Shown piece after piece: positions 54,572 through 62,406 of a stretch of DNA of 64,000 bases. The stretch lies in the NCBI GenBank assembly GCA_965229645.1, contig OZ245893.1, positions 2,976,001-3,040,000 on the forward strand. The letters run 5' to 3'. Source of the stretch: CAXQZM01 sp965229645 (GTDB lineage Bacteria > Pseudomonadota > Alphaproteobacteria > UBA7985). A model generated the notes under the pieces. It did not search any database, was not told where the DNA came from, and saw nothing but the letters and a program-made list of their open reading frames with translations. Position 1 is the stretch's first letter. Every line of letters starts with the position of its first letter. The translations under genes and the position numbers were made by a program.

Positions 54572-54715
54572 TTAGGCTAGACGAGGGCCGATGTCTCGAC
54601 GTGGGCCCAGTTGAGAGTCCCCGCCGCCCCACCACTTAGAGCGCTTCTTGAGCGCTTCTTCAAACTGCTCTTTTTCAGTTACGTCAGCTTCTGATTTTAC
54701 AGTAACTTTGGACAT
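54572..54715 (-). CDS. Putative RiPP precursor peptide (47 aa)
   Basis: ATG 54715 preceded by AAAGGAG with seven-base spacing. The leader-like N-terminus is MSKVTVKSEADVTEKEQFEE, charged and helical. It is followed by ALKKRSK, then a WWGGG stretch (residues 28-32) and a C-terminal core-like tail with D33, P38, R39-R40, D41, P44, R45. It is too short for standard gene calling. It is upstream of, and on the same strand as, the oxygenase-arginase-GNAT genes. Arg residues suit a peptide arginase, and Pro and Asp suit hydroxylases. No matching family is known to me. Confidence 0.78.
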   Translation of the reverse strand: MSKVTVKSEADVTEKEQFEEALKKRSKWWGGGDSQLGPRRDIGPRLA

Positions 54716-54780
54716 TTTTATGCTCCTTTCGTGTACAGTTACTTAAAATGTGTGAAATTTGATAATAACACACAGAAGTA

Positions 54781-54808
54781 ATAATACACTCAAAAAGCGC
54801 TATGCCAA
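54781..54808 (-). promoter_or_regulatory. Sigma-70-like promoter of the precursor gene
   Basis: On the minus strand TTGGCA (54808-54803) and TATTAT (54786-54781) are separated by 16 bases, giving a leader of about 60 nt before the precursor ATG. The leader contains an imperfect TGTGTG...CACACA inverted repeat. Confidence 0.5.
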
Positions 54809-54887
54809 GTAAAGATTCAAAAAAGAGAGGGAATTTCTTGCTTATAACAACCATGGGCGGTTTTCATTGTCATGATCTGTATAAGGG

Positions 54888-56080
54888 CAGGGGAATCGCA
54901 CTTGAAAGTTGACAATTTGTTCTAAAGGGACTCGGCGGTCTCCATCACGAGATGGAGCCGACACATGCCCTTACTAGTCAATTATTTCAACGAATTAGAT
55001 GATCCTCGAACGAGCAATGCCCCACGTCACAAGTTCTGCGACTTGATGACGATAAGCCTATTGTGCGCCCTATGTGGGGGTGAAACGGCAGTGAACATGG
55101 AACATTTTGCTCGCAGCAAGGAGAATTTTTTGCGCGAGTTTCTGGAACTTCCTCTGGGCTTACCCAGTCACGACGCATTTTCACGCCTGTTTCAGTTGAT
55201 GAAGCCAGACAGTTTTCAGGCGTTTTTTGAAAAATTTCGAACTGACTTTGCAAACACTGATGAAAAGCAAACGGCCGTTGCTATTGATGGTAAGGAACTG
55301 CGTGGAAGCTTTGATAAAGCTGCCAAGAAGTCAAACCTTAACCTGGTCACGGCGTTTGCCCATGGGGCGCGGTTAAGTCTTGGCATTACTCAAAGCGCTA
55401 AGGCAGGTAGTGAGATTTTAGCGCTGCGTGAGTTGATCCAAATGCTTGATATTCGTGGTATCACTCTTACCGCAGATGCCCTGCACTGCCAACGCGAGAC
55501 CTGTGAACTGATCGCCGCTCAAGGTTCAGAATATTGCATACAACTCAGGGCCAACCAGAAGGGGTTGATGAACGATATTCAGACCTTTATTGCAGACCCA
55601 CAAACGACTTGGGCGAATGAGTACAGTTCCACGGATGCTGACCATGGCCGTATTGAGGAGCGCCGCTATAGAGTCTATGAGGTCCCAGATTATGTGAAAC
55701 AAACCCATAATTGGCCCCACCTTTCTGCTTTCGTCCACGTGTTGTATAAGCGTGAAGTTGATGGGAAAGTTAGCCAAGAAGAGCGGACTTATCTTATGTC
55801 AAAGCAGAGAAACGCTCAGGAGGCTGCTAATCTCATCCGTGGTCATTGGCAGATTGAAAATAGCTTACATTGGTCCCTAGATGTCGTGATGAACGAGGAT
55901 TTCCATCGTGCAAGAAAGGGCAACACACCTGCAAACTTTGCTACCTTACGGCGCATTGCTTTGAACATCATAAAGGCTAACAAAGACAAGTCCTCAAATC
56001 GCGTCAAGTTCAAACGCGCAGGATGGAGCAACGAGTTCTTAAAGACACTCATTCAAGGATTTTGAAGTGCGATTGCCCTG
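54888..56080 (+). mobile_element. ISAs1-family element, copy 1 (intact)
   Basis: Ends CAGGGGAATCGCACTT and AAGTGCGATTGCCCTG are inverted repeats. A 10-bp direct repeat TGTATAAGGG flanks it (54878-54887 and 56081-56090). Length 1193 bp. It inserted upstream of the precursor promoter. Confidence 0.93.
54965..56065 (+). CDS. ISAs1-family transposase
   Basis: 366 aa, full length. DDE domain with TAVAIDGKELRGSFD, GITLTADALHCQRETCELIA and RGHWQIENSLHWSLDVVMNEDFHR (Glu). N-terminal NYFNELDDPRTSNAPRHKF is typical for the H-repeat/ISAs1 group. Intact, so it could act on the defective copy at 60522 and on the related MITE. Confidence 0.94.
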   Translation: MPLLVNYFNELDDPRTSNAPRHKFCDLMTISLLCALCGGETAVNMEHFARSKENFLREFLELPLGLPSHDAFSRLFQLMKPDSFQAFFEKFRTDFANTDEKQTAVAIDGKELRGSFDKAAKKSNLNLVTAFAHGARLSLGITQSAKAGSEILALRELIQMLDIRGITLTADALHCQRETCELIAAQGSEYCIQLRANQKGLMNDIQTFIADPQTTWANEYSSTDADHGRIEERRYRVYEVPDYVKQTHNWPHLSAFVHVLYKREVDGKVSQEERTYLMSKQRNAQEAANLIRGHWQIENSLHWSLDVVMNEDFHRARKGNTPANFATLRRIALNIIKANKDKSSNRVKFKRAGWSNEFLKTLIQGF

Positions 56081-56140
56081 TGTATAAGGGTGATTGCAGG
56101 ACGCGACTTGGAGTGTATTGGAAGAAGGTGCAAAAATGCG

Positions 56141-56225
56141 GTAAGCGTCCGTTGTGTCCGCTCTGTTGAGCGGACGCTTAGCAAGCTAAATCGTCAGCGC
56201 CAGAGCGCCCACAACGGACGCTTAC
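56141..56225. repeat. IS66 terminal remnant forming the island right end
   Basis: 85 bp bounded by GTAAGCGTCCGTTGTG and its perfect inverse CACAACGGACGCTTAC. Its interior matches 46243-46315. It is followed directly by the right target duplication CCCTTTTC. Confidence 0.75.
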
Positions 56226-57323
56226 CCCTTTTCCGACGCCGCCTTGCGCTGGGGCGCCAAGGGGTTTTCGGTCTATAACCACATGTACATCCCGCGCGAT
56301 TTCGGCAGCCCCGAGCAGAACTTCTGGAACCTCGTTCACGACGCGATCCTGTGCGATGTCTCGGTCGAACGCCAAGTCGAGATCAAAGGACCCGACGCCG
56401 CCTAATTCACGCAAACCCTCTGCTGCCGCGACCTTTCGACCTGCCGAATTGGGCAGTGCAAGTACGTGCTGCTCACCGACGCGCACGGCGGCATCATCAA
56501 TGACCCCATCGTGCTAAAACTGGCCGACGATCGCTTCTGGCTGTCGATTGCCGACAGCGACGTGCTGCTGTGGACGCGCGGCGTCGCGGTCCATGCGGGC
56601 CTGGACGTGGAAATCAACGAACCCGACGTGTCGCCGCTGCAGCTCCAGGGACCCAAGTCGCGCGAGATTTTGCGCGCCTGCTTCGGCGATGCCCCGACCG
56701 AACTCAAATACTATCACTTTATGGAGCATGAGTGGGACGGCGTCCCGCTGATCATCTCGCGCACGGGCTGGTCGAGCGAGCTGGGGTACGAAATCTTCCT
56801 GCGCGACGGCTCGGCGGGCGACCGCTTGTGGGAGTATATGATGGACATCGGCGCCCCCCTGGGCCTCAAGCCTGGGCACACCTCCTCGATCCGCCGGATC
56901 GAGGCGGGCATGCTTTCCTACCACGCCGACATGAGCCTCGCGAGCAACCCGTTCGAGATGAACCTGGACCGTCTGGTCAATCTGGACATGGTGGCCGATT
57001 TCATCGGCAAAGCCGCCCTACGTCAGATCCGCGACGACGGCATCACGCAGCGCCTTGTCGGGCTCGAAATCGACGGCGCGCCCCTGGCTGGTCCCTACGA
57101 GTCCTTCTGGCCCGTCCGGCAAGGCGGCGCGCAAGTCGGCACCGTCACCTCGGCGGTCTATTCGCCGCGACTTGAGAAGAACATTGCGCTGTGCATGATG
57201 AAGATTGAGCACGCTGGCCTTGGAACCGAGGTGGCCGTGGACAAGTTGGGCGAAACGCGCGGTGGTTTTGTTGTGCCGGTGTCATTCTATGATCCTAAGA
57301 AGCGACTTGCCGTCATGAGCTAG
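56226..57323 (+). pseudogene. DmdA/GcvT-like gene, 3' part, with nonsense codon
   Basis: Continues from 41739. The product is a folate-binding GcvT-fold protein: WGAKGFSVYNHMYIPRDFGS, VSVERQVEIKGPDA, IINDPIVLKLADDRFWLSIADSD, LQLQGPKS, SRTGWSSELGYEIFL and the C-terminal barrel. These blocks resemble DMSP demethylase (DmdA) more than GcvT of the glycine cleavage system. In-frame TAA at 56403-56405 (codon 81 of the rejoined gene) replaces the GAA expected before TTC. The remainder (56466-57323) is open. Confidence 0.8.
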
Positions 57324-57457
57324 GCAGGGCGCGGCGTCTTTGCGCTTGCGTTGGGGCTTTGCACACTCCCCCAACGTGTCTTGCTAGGCGGGATGCTCCG
57401 CGAACTTCGTCGGGTCAGTTCCGTCAACAACAACCGCAAAAATGCAAAAAATTTTTG

Positions 57458-57481
57458 TCGGGCCGCTAGCGCGGCCCGACG
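57458..57481. terminator. Strong GC hairpin
   Basis: GTCGGGCCGC / GCGGCCCGAC with a four-base loop; on the minus strand it is followed by an A/T run. It probably ends transcription of the caspase gene, and perhaps of the converging pseudogene. Confidence 0.55.
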
Positions 57482-57513
57482 AGGTAAGGGGGTAAGGATG
57501 TAGGGGGTTAGTG

Positions 57514-57539
57514 CCTCTAGGGGCAAAAGCCCCTAGAGG
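57514..57539 (-). other. 11-bp hairpin at the end of the variable region
   Basis: CCTCTAGGGGC / GCCCCTAGAGG with a TTTT loop (minus strand) overlaps the stop codon of the caspase-FGE gene. DGR targets commonly carry a short hairpin just after the variable region; this one fits in place, although the loop sequence need not match. Confidence 0.55.
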
Positions 57540-59488
57540 GTCTTGAGGAGACGGAACCCGTTGCTGTTGAACCGCCTCGAGGCGGTGCTCCTGTTGCGAT
57601 TGGCGGAGCGGAGGTTTCCGGGATCGTTGCCCCAGGAACCGCCGCGCAGAACGCGCAAATCGCAACTTCCATCCAAGTTCGCCGAACCATTGGAAGGGTG
57701 TCCACTCAAATCCTCTGACGAGCAATCTTGCGTCCACTCCCAAACATTCCCATGCATATCATAAAGTCCAAAGGCATTGGGATCAAAACTGCCGACAGGG
57801 ACGGTCTTCCCTTGATACTCTCCTGGCTCTGACACGCCATAAGTTTCTGTCGCACGAAAATTCGCCTGGTCAGCCCTTATTTGCTCGCCCGTATGAAACG
57901 GTGTAGTTGTCCCTGCCCGTGCGGCGTATTCCCACTGCGCCTCTGAAGGCAGGCTATAACCGCCGTCTGTTCTGCTGTTGATCCAATCAACATATTCTTG
58001 CGCATCATCCCAACTCACCCTCATGACAGGATGGTCATCCCGACCCCATTCATCGACGGGCTTATGGCTGCATTCGCCATAGCTTACGCAAAGGTCCCAT
58101 TGCGCAAACGTTACTTCGTGTTGTGACATGGCAAAAGGCTGATCAAATCGAATATCCTGGAGAGGGCCTTCATGATCGAATCTCTCTTTCTCGCCCGTAG
58201 GACTTCCCATGGTGAACGAACCAGCGGGTATGACGACCATGGTCGGAAGGCCTTCACCATCGGTGAACGTCTCACCAGGGATTAGTTGCAGTTCGCCAGG
58301 AGTTAAGGGAGCAGGTGAGTCGTCGGCAATCGAACTAGATATGTTTTGATCCTTGTTCGAGTCGTTAATGTTCTGTTCGTTAGTGGTGATACTGAATATC
58401 CTCTGACCCGCAAACCACAGGCCAACAACGGTCAAAGCAACGAGGGCTCCAAGTCCCACATCGCGTATTCGAGACGACCATGACCTTTGTGCGCCTTGAG
58501 GGGCTGGCGTTGACAGAGAGGGTGACAAGACTGGAGGTTCTGCTTCGACGGGCGGTGTTCCAGATGGCTTTGTGTCATTCTCTGTATCGATTGCTTTTTT
58601 GATTCCTACCTCAACGTTTCTTGGAGGTACGCCCGCGCGAAGCTCCTTAAGCAATTCGCTCGCACGTCGTGCTTTGTTTGGAAAGTAGGGCTTTTCGCTT
58701 AGGTCTCCGTGTTGCCGCTCAATTCCAAAGACAGTAGGCCTGGATGCCTTATCATATCTTTCCTCCATCAAATCATAGGTGAGGTTTGCAACGGTCCGCG
58801 CACTGAGATCACCTTGAATGAGGCTTGAACCGCGAGAAAGGGTCTCAAAAAAAGCCCCAGAAAATAGGGTTGTGTCATGCTTAGTCGGTGCCATCGACGG
58901 CATGTCCTTTGTTGACGAGCAGATAAGTGTCGTTCCATACTGTGGCAATGTGTTCACAACCCGCTGCCCAATCATCTCAGCGGGTGAAGTATCTTGCCAA
59001 GCCCGAATGGCGGCACCCGACCAGCAACAGTCCAAGATCACCACATGGCGACACCTGGGCGCGCGCCGCTTTAAAATCTCTGAGAGCGGCTGGCTTTGAA
59101 TGCCCGACATGGAACTGCGGGGACGACTGCTCCGCACCAACATCAAAAGGTCTTTCTGGTCCCCGTAGGTATCACCGTGGCCAACAAAAAAAAGAAACAG
59201 ATCCTTAATCCGGGATGCCTCTCGTTTGAAGGACTCAGACTTTCGCGCCAAAAAATCTTCAATCTGGACAATTTGGTCTGCAGAGGAGTCATTCACATTA
59301 AAGAGATCTAAGATTTGATCGTCCTTAATGCCAAGACCTAGATCGGATTCAAAGTAAGCGCGACCTAGTTCCGCTGAGCCACGAAATGGCATACCACCAT
59401 TGAGTGATTCGCCCGCTTTCGCAAATTCTGGCCACTCATCGGCACCGAGAATAATGGCAACCGCGTATTTCGGATCAAATCCTGCCAT
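57533..59488 (-). CDS. Caspase-TM-FGE fold protein with DGR-like variable C-terminus
   Basis: 651 aa. Peptidase C14 domain at residues about 8-260 with His104 (FFVGHGD) and Cys155 (ILDCCWSG). A low-complexity linker and a TM helix (343-361, VGLGALVALTVVGLWFAGQ) follow. A formylglycine-generating-enzyme/sulfatase-modifying fold covers about 415-651 (VVIPAGSFTMGSP, LPSEAQWEYAARAG, LYDMHGNVWEWTQDC). The last 38 residues (RGGSWGNDPGNLRSANRNR ... NGFRLL) have the layout of DGR variable regions. Likely a conflict-system effector with a diversified ligand-binding end. Confidence 0.87.
   Translation of the reverse strand: MAGFDPKYAVAIILGADEWPEFAKAGESLNGGMPFRGSAELGRAYFESDLGLGIKDDQILDLFNVNDSSADQIVQIEDFLARKSESFKREASRIKDLFLFFVGHGDTYGDQKDLLMLVRSSRPRSSMSGIQSQPLSEILKRRAPRCRHVVILDCCWSGAAIRAWQDTSPAEMIGQRVVNTLPQYGTTLICSSTKDMPSMAPTKHDTTLFSGAFFETLSRGSSLIQGDLSARTVANLTYDLMEERYDKASRPTVFGIERQHGDLSEKPYFPNKARRASELLKELRAGVPPRNVEVGIKKAIDTENDTKPSGTPPVEAEPPVLSPSLSTPAPQGAQRSWSSRIRDVGLGALVALTVVGLWFAGQRIFSITTNEQNINDSNKDQNISSSIADDSPAPLTPGELQLIPGETFTDGEGLPTMVVIPAGSFTMGSPTGEKERFDHEGPLQDIRFDQPFAMSQHEVTFAQWDLCVSYGECSHKPVDEWGRDDHPVMRVSWDDAQEYVDWINSRTDGGYSLPSEAQWEYAARAGTTTPFHTGEQIRADQANFRATETYGVSEPGEYQGKTVPVGSFDPNAFGLYDMHGNVWEWTQDCSSEDLSGHPSNGSANLDGSCDLRVLRGGSWGNDPGNLRSANRNRSTASRRFNSNGFRLLKTL
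57536..57649 (-). other. Candidate DGR variable region
   Basis: The 38 terminal codons of the caspase-FGE gene. Codons at the expected hypervariable positions (GGC, AAC, AGC, ACC, TTC, AAC, AGC, AAC) nearly all end in C. This is what A-to-N mutagenesis of template AAC codons would leave. No template repeat or reverse transcriptase is in this window. Confidence 0.6.
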
Positions 59489-59503
59489 GCTAAAATTTGA
59501 GGA

Positions 59504-59845
59504 TTACGATGCGTGATCCAGGAACAATCCCGCCAATTTCGTAGCGTCTTTCGAAGTTAGGCCCGTCGCAACGATCTCATCGCCCGCATTTGTACTTATC
59601 TTAAGCGTGGCGGTCTTATGTCGTGCCAGCCAAAGCGCAATGCCATGCGCCAGTGCAGTGGCAGCAGCAGAGGTGACGATCAAGGACAAGGTCGCGCCCA
59701 GATCCATGGTATCAGGATTTTCTTTCACTCGTATCGGTCGGGCATCTTCGCTGGTTTCAACGATCTTATCAATTAGGTCTGGGATCAGCTTTTGGCCTTC
59801 AACCAGAGATTCGGTATCGAGTGATAAGTGAAGTCTTTCTTGCAT
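59504..59845 (-). CDS. EACC1-like effector-associated protein
   Basis: 113 aa from ATG 59845, preceded by GAGGG. N-terminal MQERLHLSLDTESLVEGQKL, a hydrophobic segment (GATLSLIVTSAAATALAHGIALWLA) and a basic strand-rich C-terminus (TATLKISTNAGDEIVATG). This layout fits the effector-associated constant component 1 family, which accompanies caspase or trypsin effectors in bacterial conflict systems. The caspase gene starts 15 bp downstream, so they form one operon. The frame upstream of 59845 is old SCP2 sequence. Confidence 0.72.
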   Translation of the reverse strand: MQERLHLSLDTESLVEGQKLIPDLIDKIVETSEDARPIRVKENPDTMDLGATLSLIVTSAAATALAHGIALWLARHKTATLKISTNAGDEIVATGLTSKDATKLAGLFLDHAS

Positions 59846-59908
59846 AACATCCCTCTTGATCGCTTTGTATCTATGGCCTGGCGCACCCTGCCCGTCAACA
59901 GCGCCCAA

Positions 59909-60388
59909 ATCCTCCCCAATCAACCCCTGCAACTTCATTGCTAAGCCCATATTGCCGCTAACTTTAAGCTTACCCGTCATGAAGGCCAAGGCGGGGTTGA
60001 GGTCGCCCTTCACTAGGCCTTTGAGCGTGGCAAGGTCAAGGTGGATTTGGGTCAGGGCTATCGCTTTTGGGAAAGACTCGACCTCGTTTGTTGCAACCAG
60101 AGGGCACCTTGTCCTAACTCGGGCGGAAATTGGGTCGAGTTTGGAGAGGATTCAGTAAATTGTTCACTGAATGTACTACACAATCCAGCACGATTTTTTC
60201 AAAAGCGTTTGCCCTGGGATTTGCGTGTCGGCTTCGGGGTCGTCGGCGGCATGGACTTGGACGAATTCGTCCGTGCCGTCGATGAACAGAGTGCCTGCGC
60301 CCTCGATGTCGAGCCGTAAGGTGCCGTCGAAGCCTGGGGTGGTGGCAGACTCTTCCCGAAACAGGGTGACGAGATCGTGGAAGGTCAT
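59909..60388 (-). pseudogene. SCP2 gene, second copy, broken by a MITE
   Basis: 60227-60388 encodes MTFHDLVTLFREESATTPGF and the LDIEGAGTLFIDGTDEF block. 59909-60052 encodes the rest (FMTGKLKVSGNMGLAMKLQG). Both match the SCP2 protein at 17397 closely. The 164-bp MITE lies between the halves, and the original stop is lost. Confidence 0.82.
60053..60216. mobile_element. MITE with ISAs1-like ends
   Basis: Terminal repeats CAGGGCTATCGCTTTTG and (inverted) CAGGGCAAACGCTTTTG; no coding capacity. Flanks GGATTTGGGT (60043-60052) and GGATTTGCGT (60217-60226) form a 10-bp duplication with one mismatch. CAGGG at the tips and 10-bp duplication match the ISAs1 elements in this window, suggesting cross-mobilisation. 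Confidence 0.75.
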
Positions 60389-60510
60389 GCTCAGGAAGGT
60401 CTGTCGTCAGCGGCAACGACGCCGACTGGGAACTCCACGCCTACATCGATCAGGCGGCCCCACACGTAGGTGGCGGAGGACCGGCGCGGGATGACGTCGG
60501 GTGGGGGCGG
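60385..60510 (-). pseudogene. soxG: soxG 3' remnant
   Basis: The minus strand encodes RRSSATYVWGRLIDVGVEFP and VGVVAADD before the SCP2 start, matching the soxG end at 17300-17400 (RRSFAAYVWGRLIDAGLEF). Evidence for a former second sox-scp2 locus. Confidence 0.7.
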
Positions 60511-60521
60511 GTATATCGCCT

Positions 60522-61706
60522 CAGGGGAATCGCACTTGAGAGTTGACAATTTGTTCTAAAGGGACTCGGCGGTCTCCATCACGAGATGGAGCCGACACAT
60601 GCCCTTACTAGTCAATTATTTCAACGAGTTAGATGATCCTCGCACGAGCAATGCCCCTCGTCACAAGTTCTGCGACTTGATGACGATAAGCCTTTTGTGC
60701 GCCCTATGTGGGGGTGAAACCGCAGTGGACATGGAACATTTTGCTCGCAGCAAGGAGGATTTTTTGCGCGAGTTTCTGGAGCTTCCTCTGGGTTTACCCA
60801 GTCACGACGCATTTTCACGCCTGTTTCAGTTGATGAAGCCAGACAGTTTTCAGGCGTTTTTTGAAAAATTTCGAGCTGACTTTGCAAACACTGATGAAAA
60901 GCAAAAGGCCGTTGCTATTGATGGTAAGGAGTTGCGTGGGAGCTTTGATAAAGCTGCCAAGAAGTCAAACCTTAACCTGGTCACGGCGTTTGCCCATGGA
61001 GCGCGGTTAAGTCTTGGTATTACTCAAAGCGCTAAGGCAGGCAGTGAGATTTTAGCGCTGCGTGAGTTTGCTTGATATTCGTGGTATCACTCTTACCGCC
61101 GACGCCCTGCACTGCCAACGCGAGACCTGCGAACTGATCGCCGCTCAAGGTGCAGAGTATTGCATACAACTCAGGGCCAACCAGAAGGGGTTGATGAACG
61201 ATATTCAGACCTGTATTGCAGACCCACAAACGACTTGGGCGAATGAGTACAGTTCCACAGATGCTGACCATGGCCGTATTGAGGAGCGCCGCTATAGAGT
61301 TTATGAAGTCCCAGATTATGTGACACAAACCCATGATTGGCCCCACCTTTCTGCTTTCGTCCATGTGTTGTATAAGCGTGAAGTTGATGGGAAAGTTAGC
61401 CAAGAAGAGCGGACTTATCTTATGTCAAAGCAGAGCACCGCTCAGGAGGCTGCCAATCTAATCCGTGGTCATTGGCAGATTGAAAATAGTTTACATTGGT
61501 CCCTAGATGTCGTGATGAACGAGGACTTCCATCGTACGAGAAAGGGCAACGCACTTGCAAACTTTGCTGCCTTACGGCGCATTGCTTTGAACATCATAAA
61601 GGCTAACAACGACAAGTCCTCAAATCGCGTCAAGTTCAAACGCGCGGGATGGAGCAACGAGTTCTTAAAGACACTCATTCAAGGATTTTGAAGTGCGATT
61701 GCCCTG
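60522..61706 (+). mobile_element. ISAs1-family element, copy 2 (defective)
   Basis: Same ends as copy 1, flanked by TATATCGCCT (60512-60521 and 61707-61716). Length 1185 bp, exactly 8 bp shorter than copy 1. Confidence 0.93.
60599..61691 (+). pseudogene. ISAs1 transposase with 8-bp deletion
   Basis: Near-identical to the copy at 54965. The bases GATCCAAA of copy 1 are missing near 61068, which shifts the frame after ALRE; the frame at 60599-61075 ends soon after and the second half is open from 61062. Catalytic Glu region is in the second half. Confidence 0.92.
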
Positions 61707-61748
61707 TATATCGCCTAGACGCAGGCTGATGGGCAGGTCATACCAGCT

Positions 61749-61893
61749 GCGGCAAAGTTTGACTCGTCGCGCCGTTGATGGACGCGAAAATACTGAATTG
61801 AAAATTCAGTATTTATGAAGGACTTGCGACCAAGTGGGAGCGCAGCCTGCGTGCCGCTTGAACGCCACAAAGGGGTCGTTCAAGCGACCCTTG
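61749..61893 (+). repeat. R2 repeat, copy 2
   Basis: Matches 4244-4394, with the same AAATACTGAATT / AATTCAGTATTT stem, MKD-start small frame and GGGTCGTT-type stem. Here it is not fused to a gene; the frame ends shortly into the converging YcgN gene. Confidence 0.75.
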
Positions 61894-61902
61894 GGATCAA
61901 GT

Positions 61903-62406
61903 TCATCTTTCCCACCAATCAAGAGGCCGCAAAACCTCGCTAAGGTGTAAAGGTGCGATGGTATGGTCGATCAGGTCGCACTCGTCGGCCAGGTCTTGTT
62001 CCGACCAGCACCAGCCCGCGACGCTGTAGCCAGCGGTGCGCGTACTCCCTGGGTCTCCAGTTCGCAACGGATGCCAAGGTGGCAAATCCCGCCCTTCTGC
62101 CAAGCGCCGATAGGCGCAGGTTTCGGGCAACCAGGTCTTGTGCGCTGCCACACCGTCGGGAGTCAGAACCAGACAATCGGGCACATGCGACAGGCGATCA
62201 ACGTAGGAACGGCAATGGCCCGTATCGCAATCGAGCAACTTGCACGCGACGCACGTATAGGCAAACCGATCATCTGCGCCCACCTCGGCGTCCAGATTCT
62301 CCAGCTTGAGCAGGCAGCAACGCCCGCAGCCATCGCACAGCGACTCCCATTGCGATGGGGTCATGCGGCCTATAGGCCGTGTCTTCCAGAAGGGTTCGTC
62401 GGTCAT
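61903..62406 (-). CDS. YcgN/UPF0260-family cysteine-cluster protein
   Basis: 167 aa. Cysteine pattern CDGCGRCCLLKLE, YTCVACKLLDCDTGHCRSY and PDCLVL as in YcgN/YkgJ zinc/iron-chelating families; C-terminal GWCWSEQDL block. Cytoplasmic; function unknown. Confidence 0.9.
   Translation of the reverse strand: MTDEPFWKTRPIGRMTPSQWESLCDGCGRCCLLKLENLDAEVGADDRFAYTCVACKLLDCDTGHCRSYVDRLSHVPDCLVLTPDGVAAHKTWLPETCAYRRLAEGRDLPPWHPLRTGDPGSTRTAGYSVAGWCWSEQDLADECDLIDHTIAPLHLSEVLRPLDWWER

Larger units (their letters stand above)
41740..56225. mobile_element. 14.5-kb IS66-ended composite element carrying a RiPP-like cluster
   Basis: The left end GTAAGCGTCCGCTGTGGG and the right end CCCACAACGGACGCTTAC are inverted IS66-family termini. 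The element is flanked by an exact 8-bp direct repeat, CCCTTTTC (41732-41739 and 56226-56233), the duplication length known for IS66. Removing it and one repeat restores a continuous reading frame of 387 codons in phase. Contents, left to right: IS66 with nested IS1 and IS630, the AT-rich biosynthetic cluster with an IS5-type insertion, ISAs1, and a short IS66 terminal remnant. Confidence 0.88.

Noticed and set aside
41740..56225. Prophage or integrative conjugative element
   Set aside because: No integrase, phage structural or conjugation gene is present, and there is no tRNA-type att site. The borders are IS66 termini with an 8-bp duplication.
57411..57450. AACAACAACC stretch as a possible DGR template repeat
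   Set aside because: The bases around it do not match the variable region of the caspase-FGE gene on either strand.
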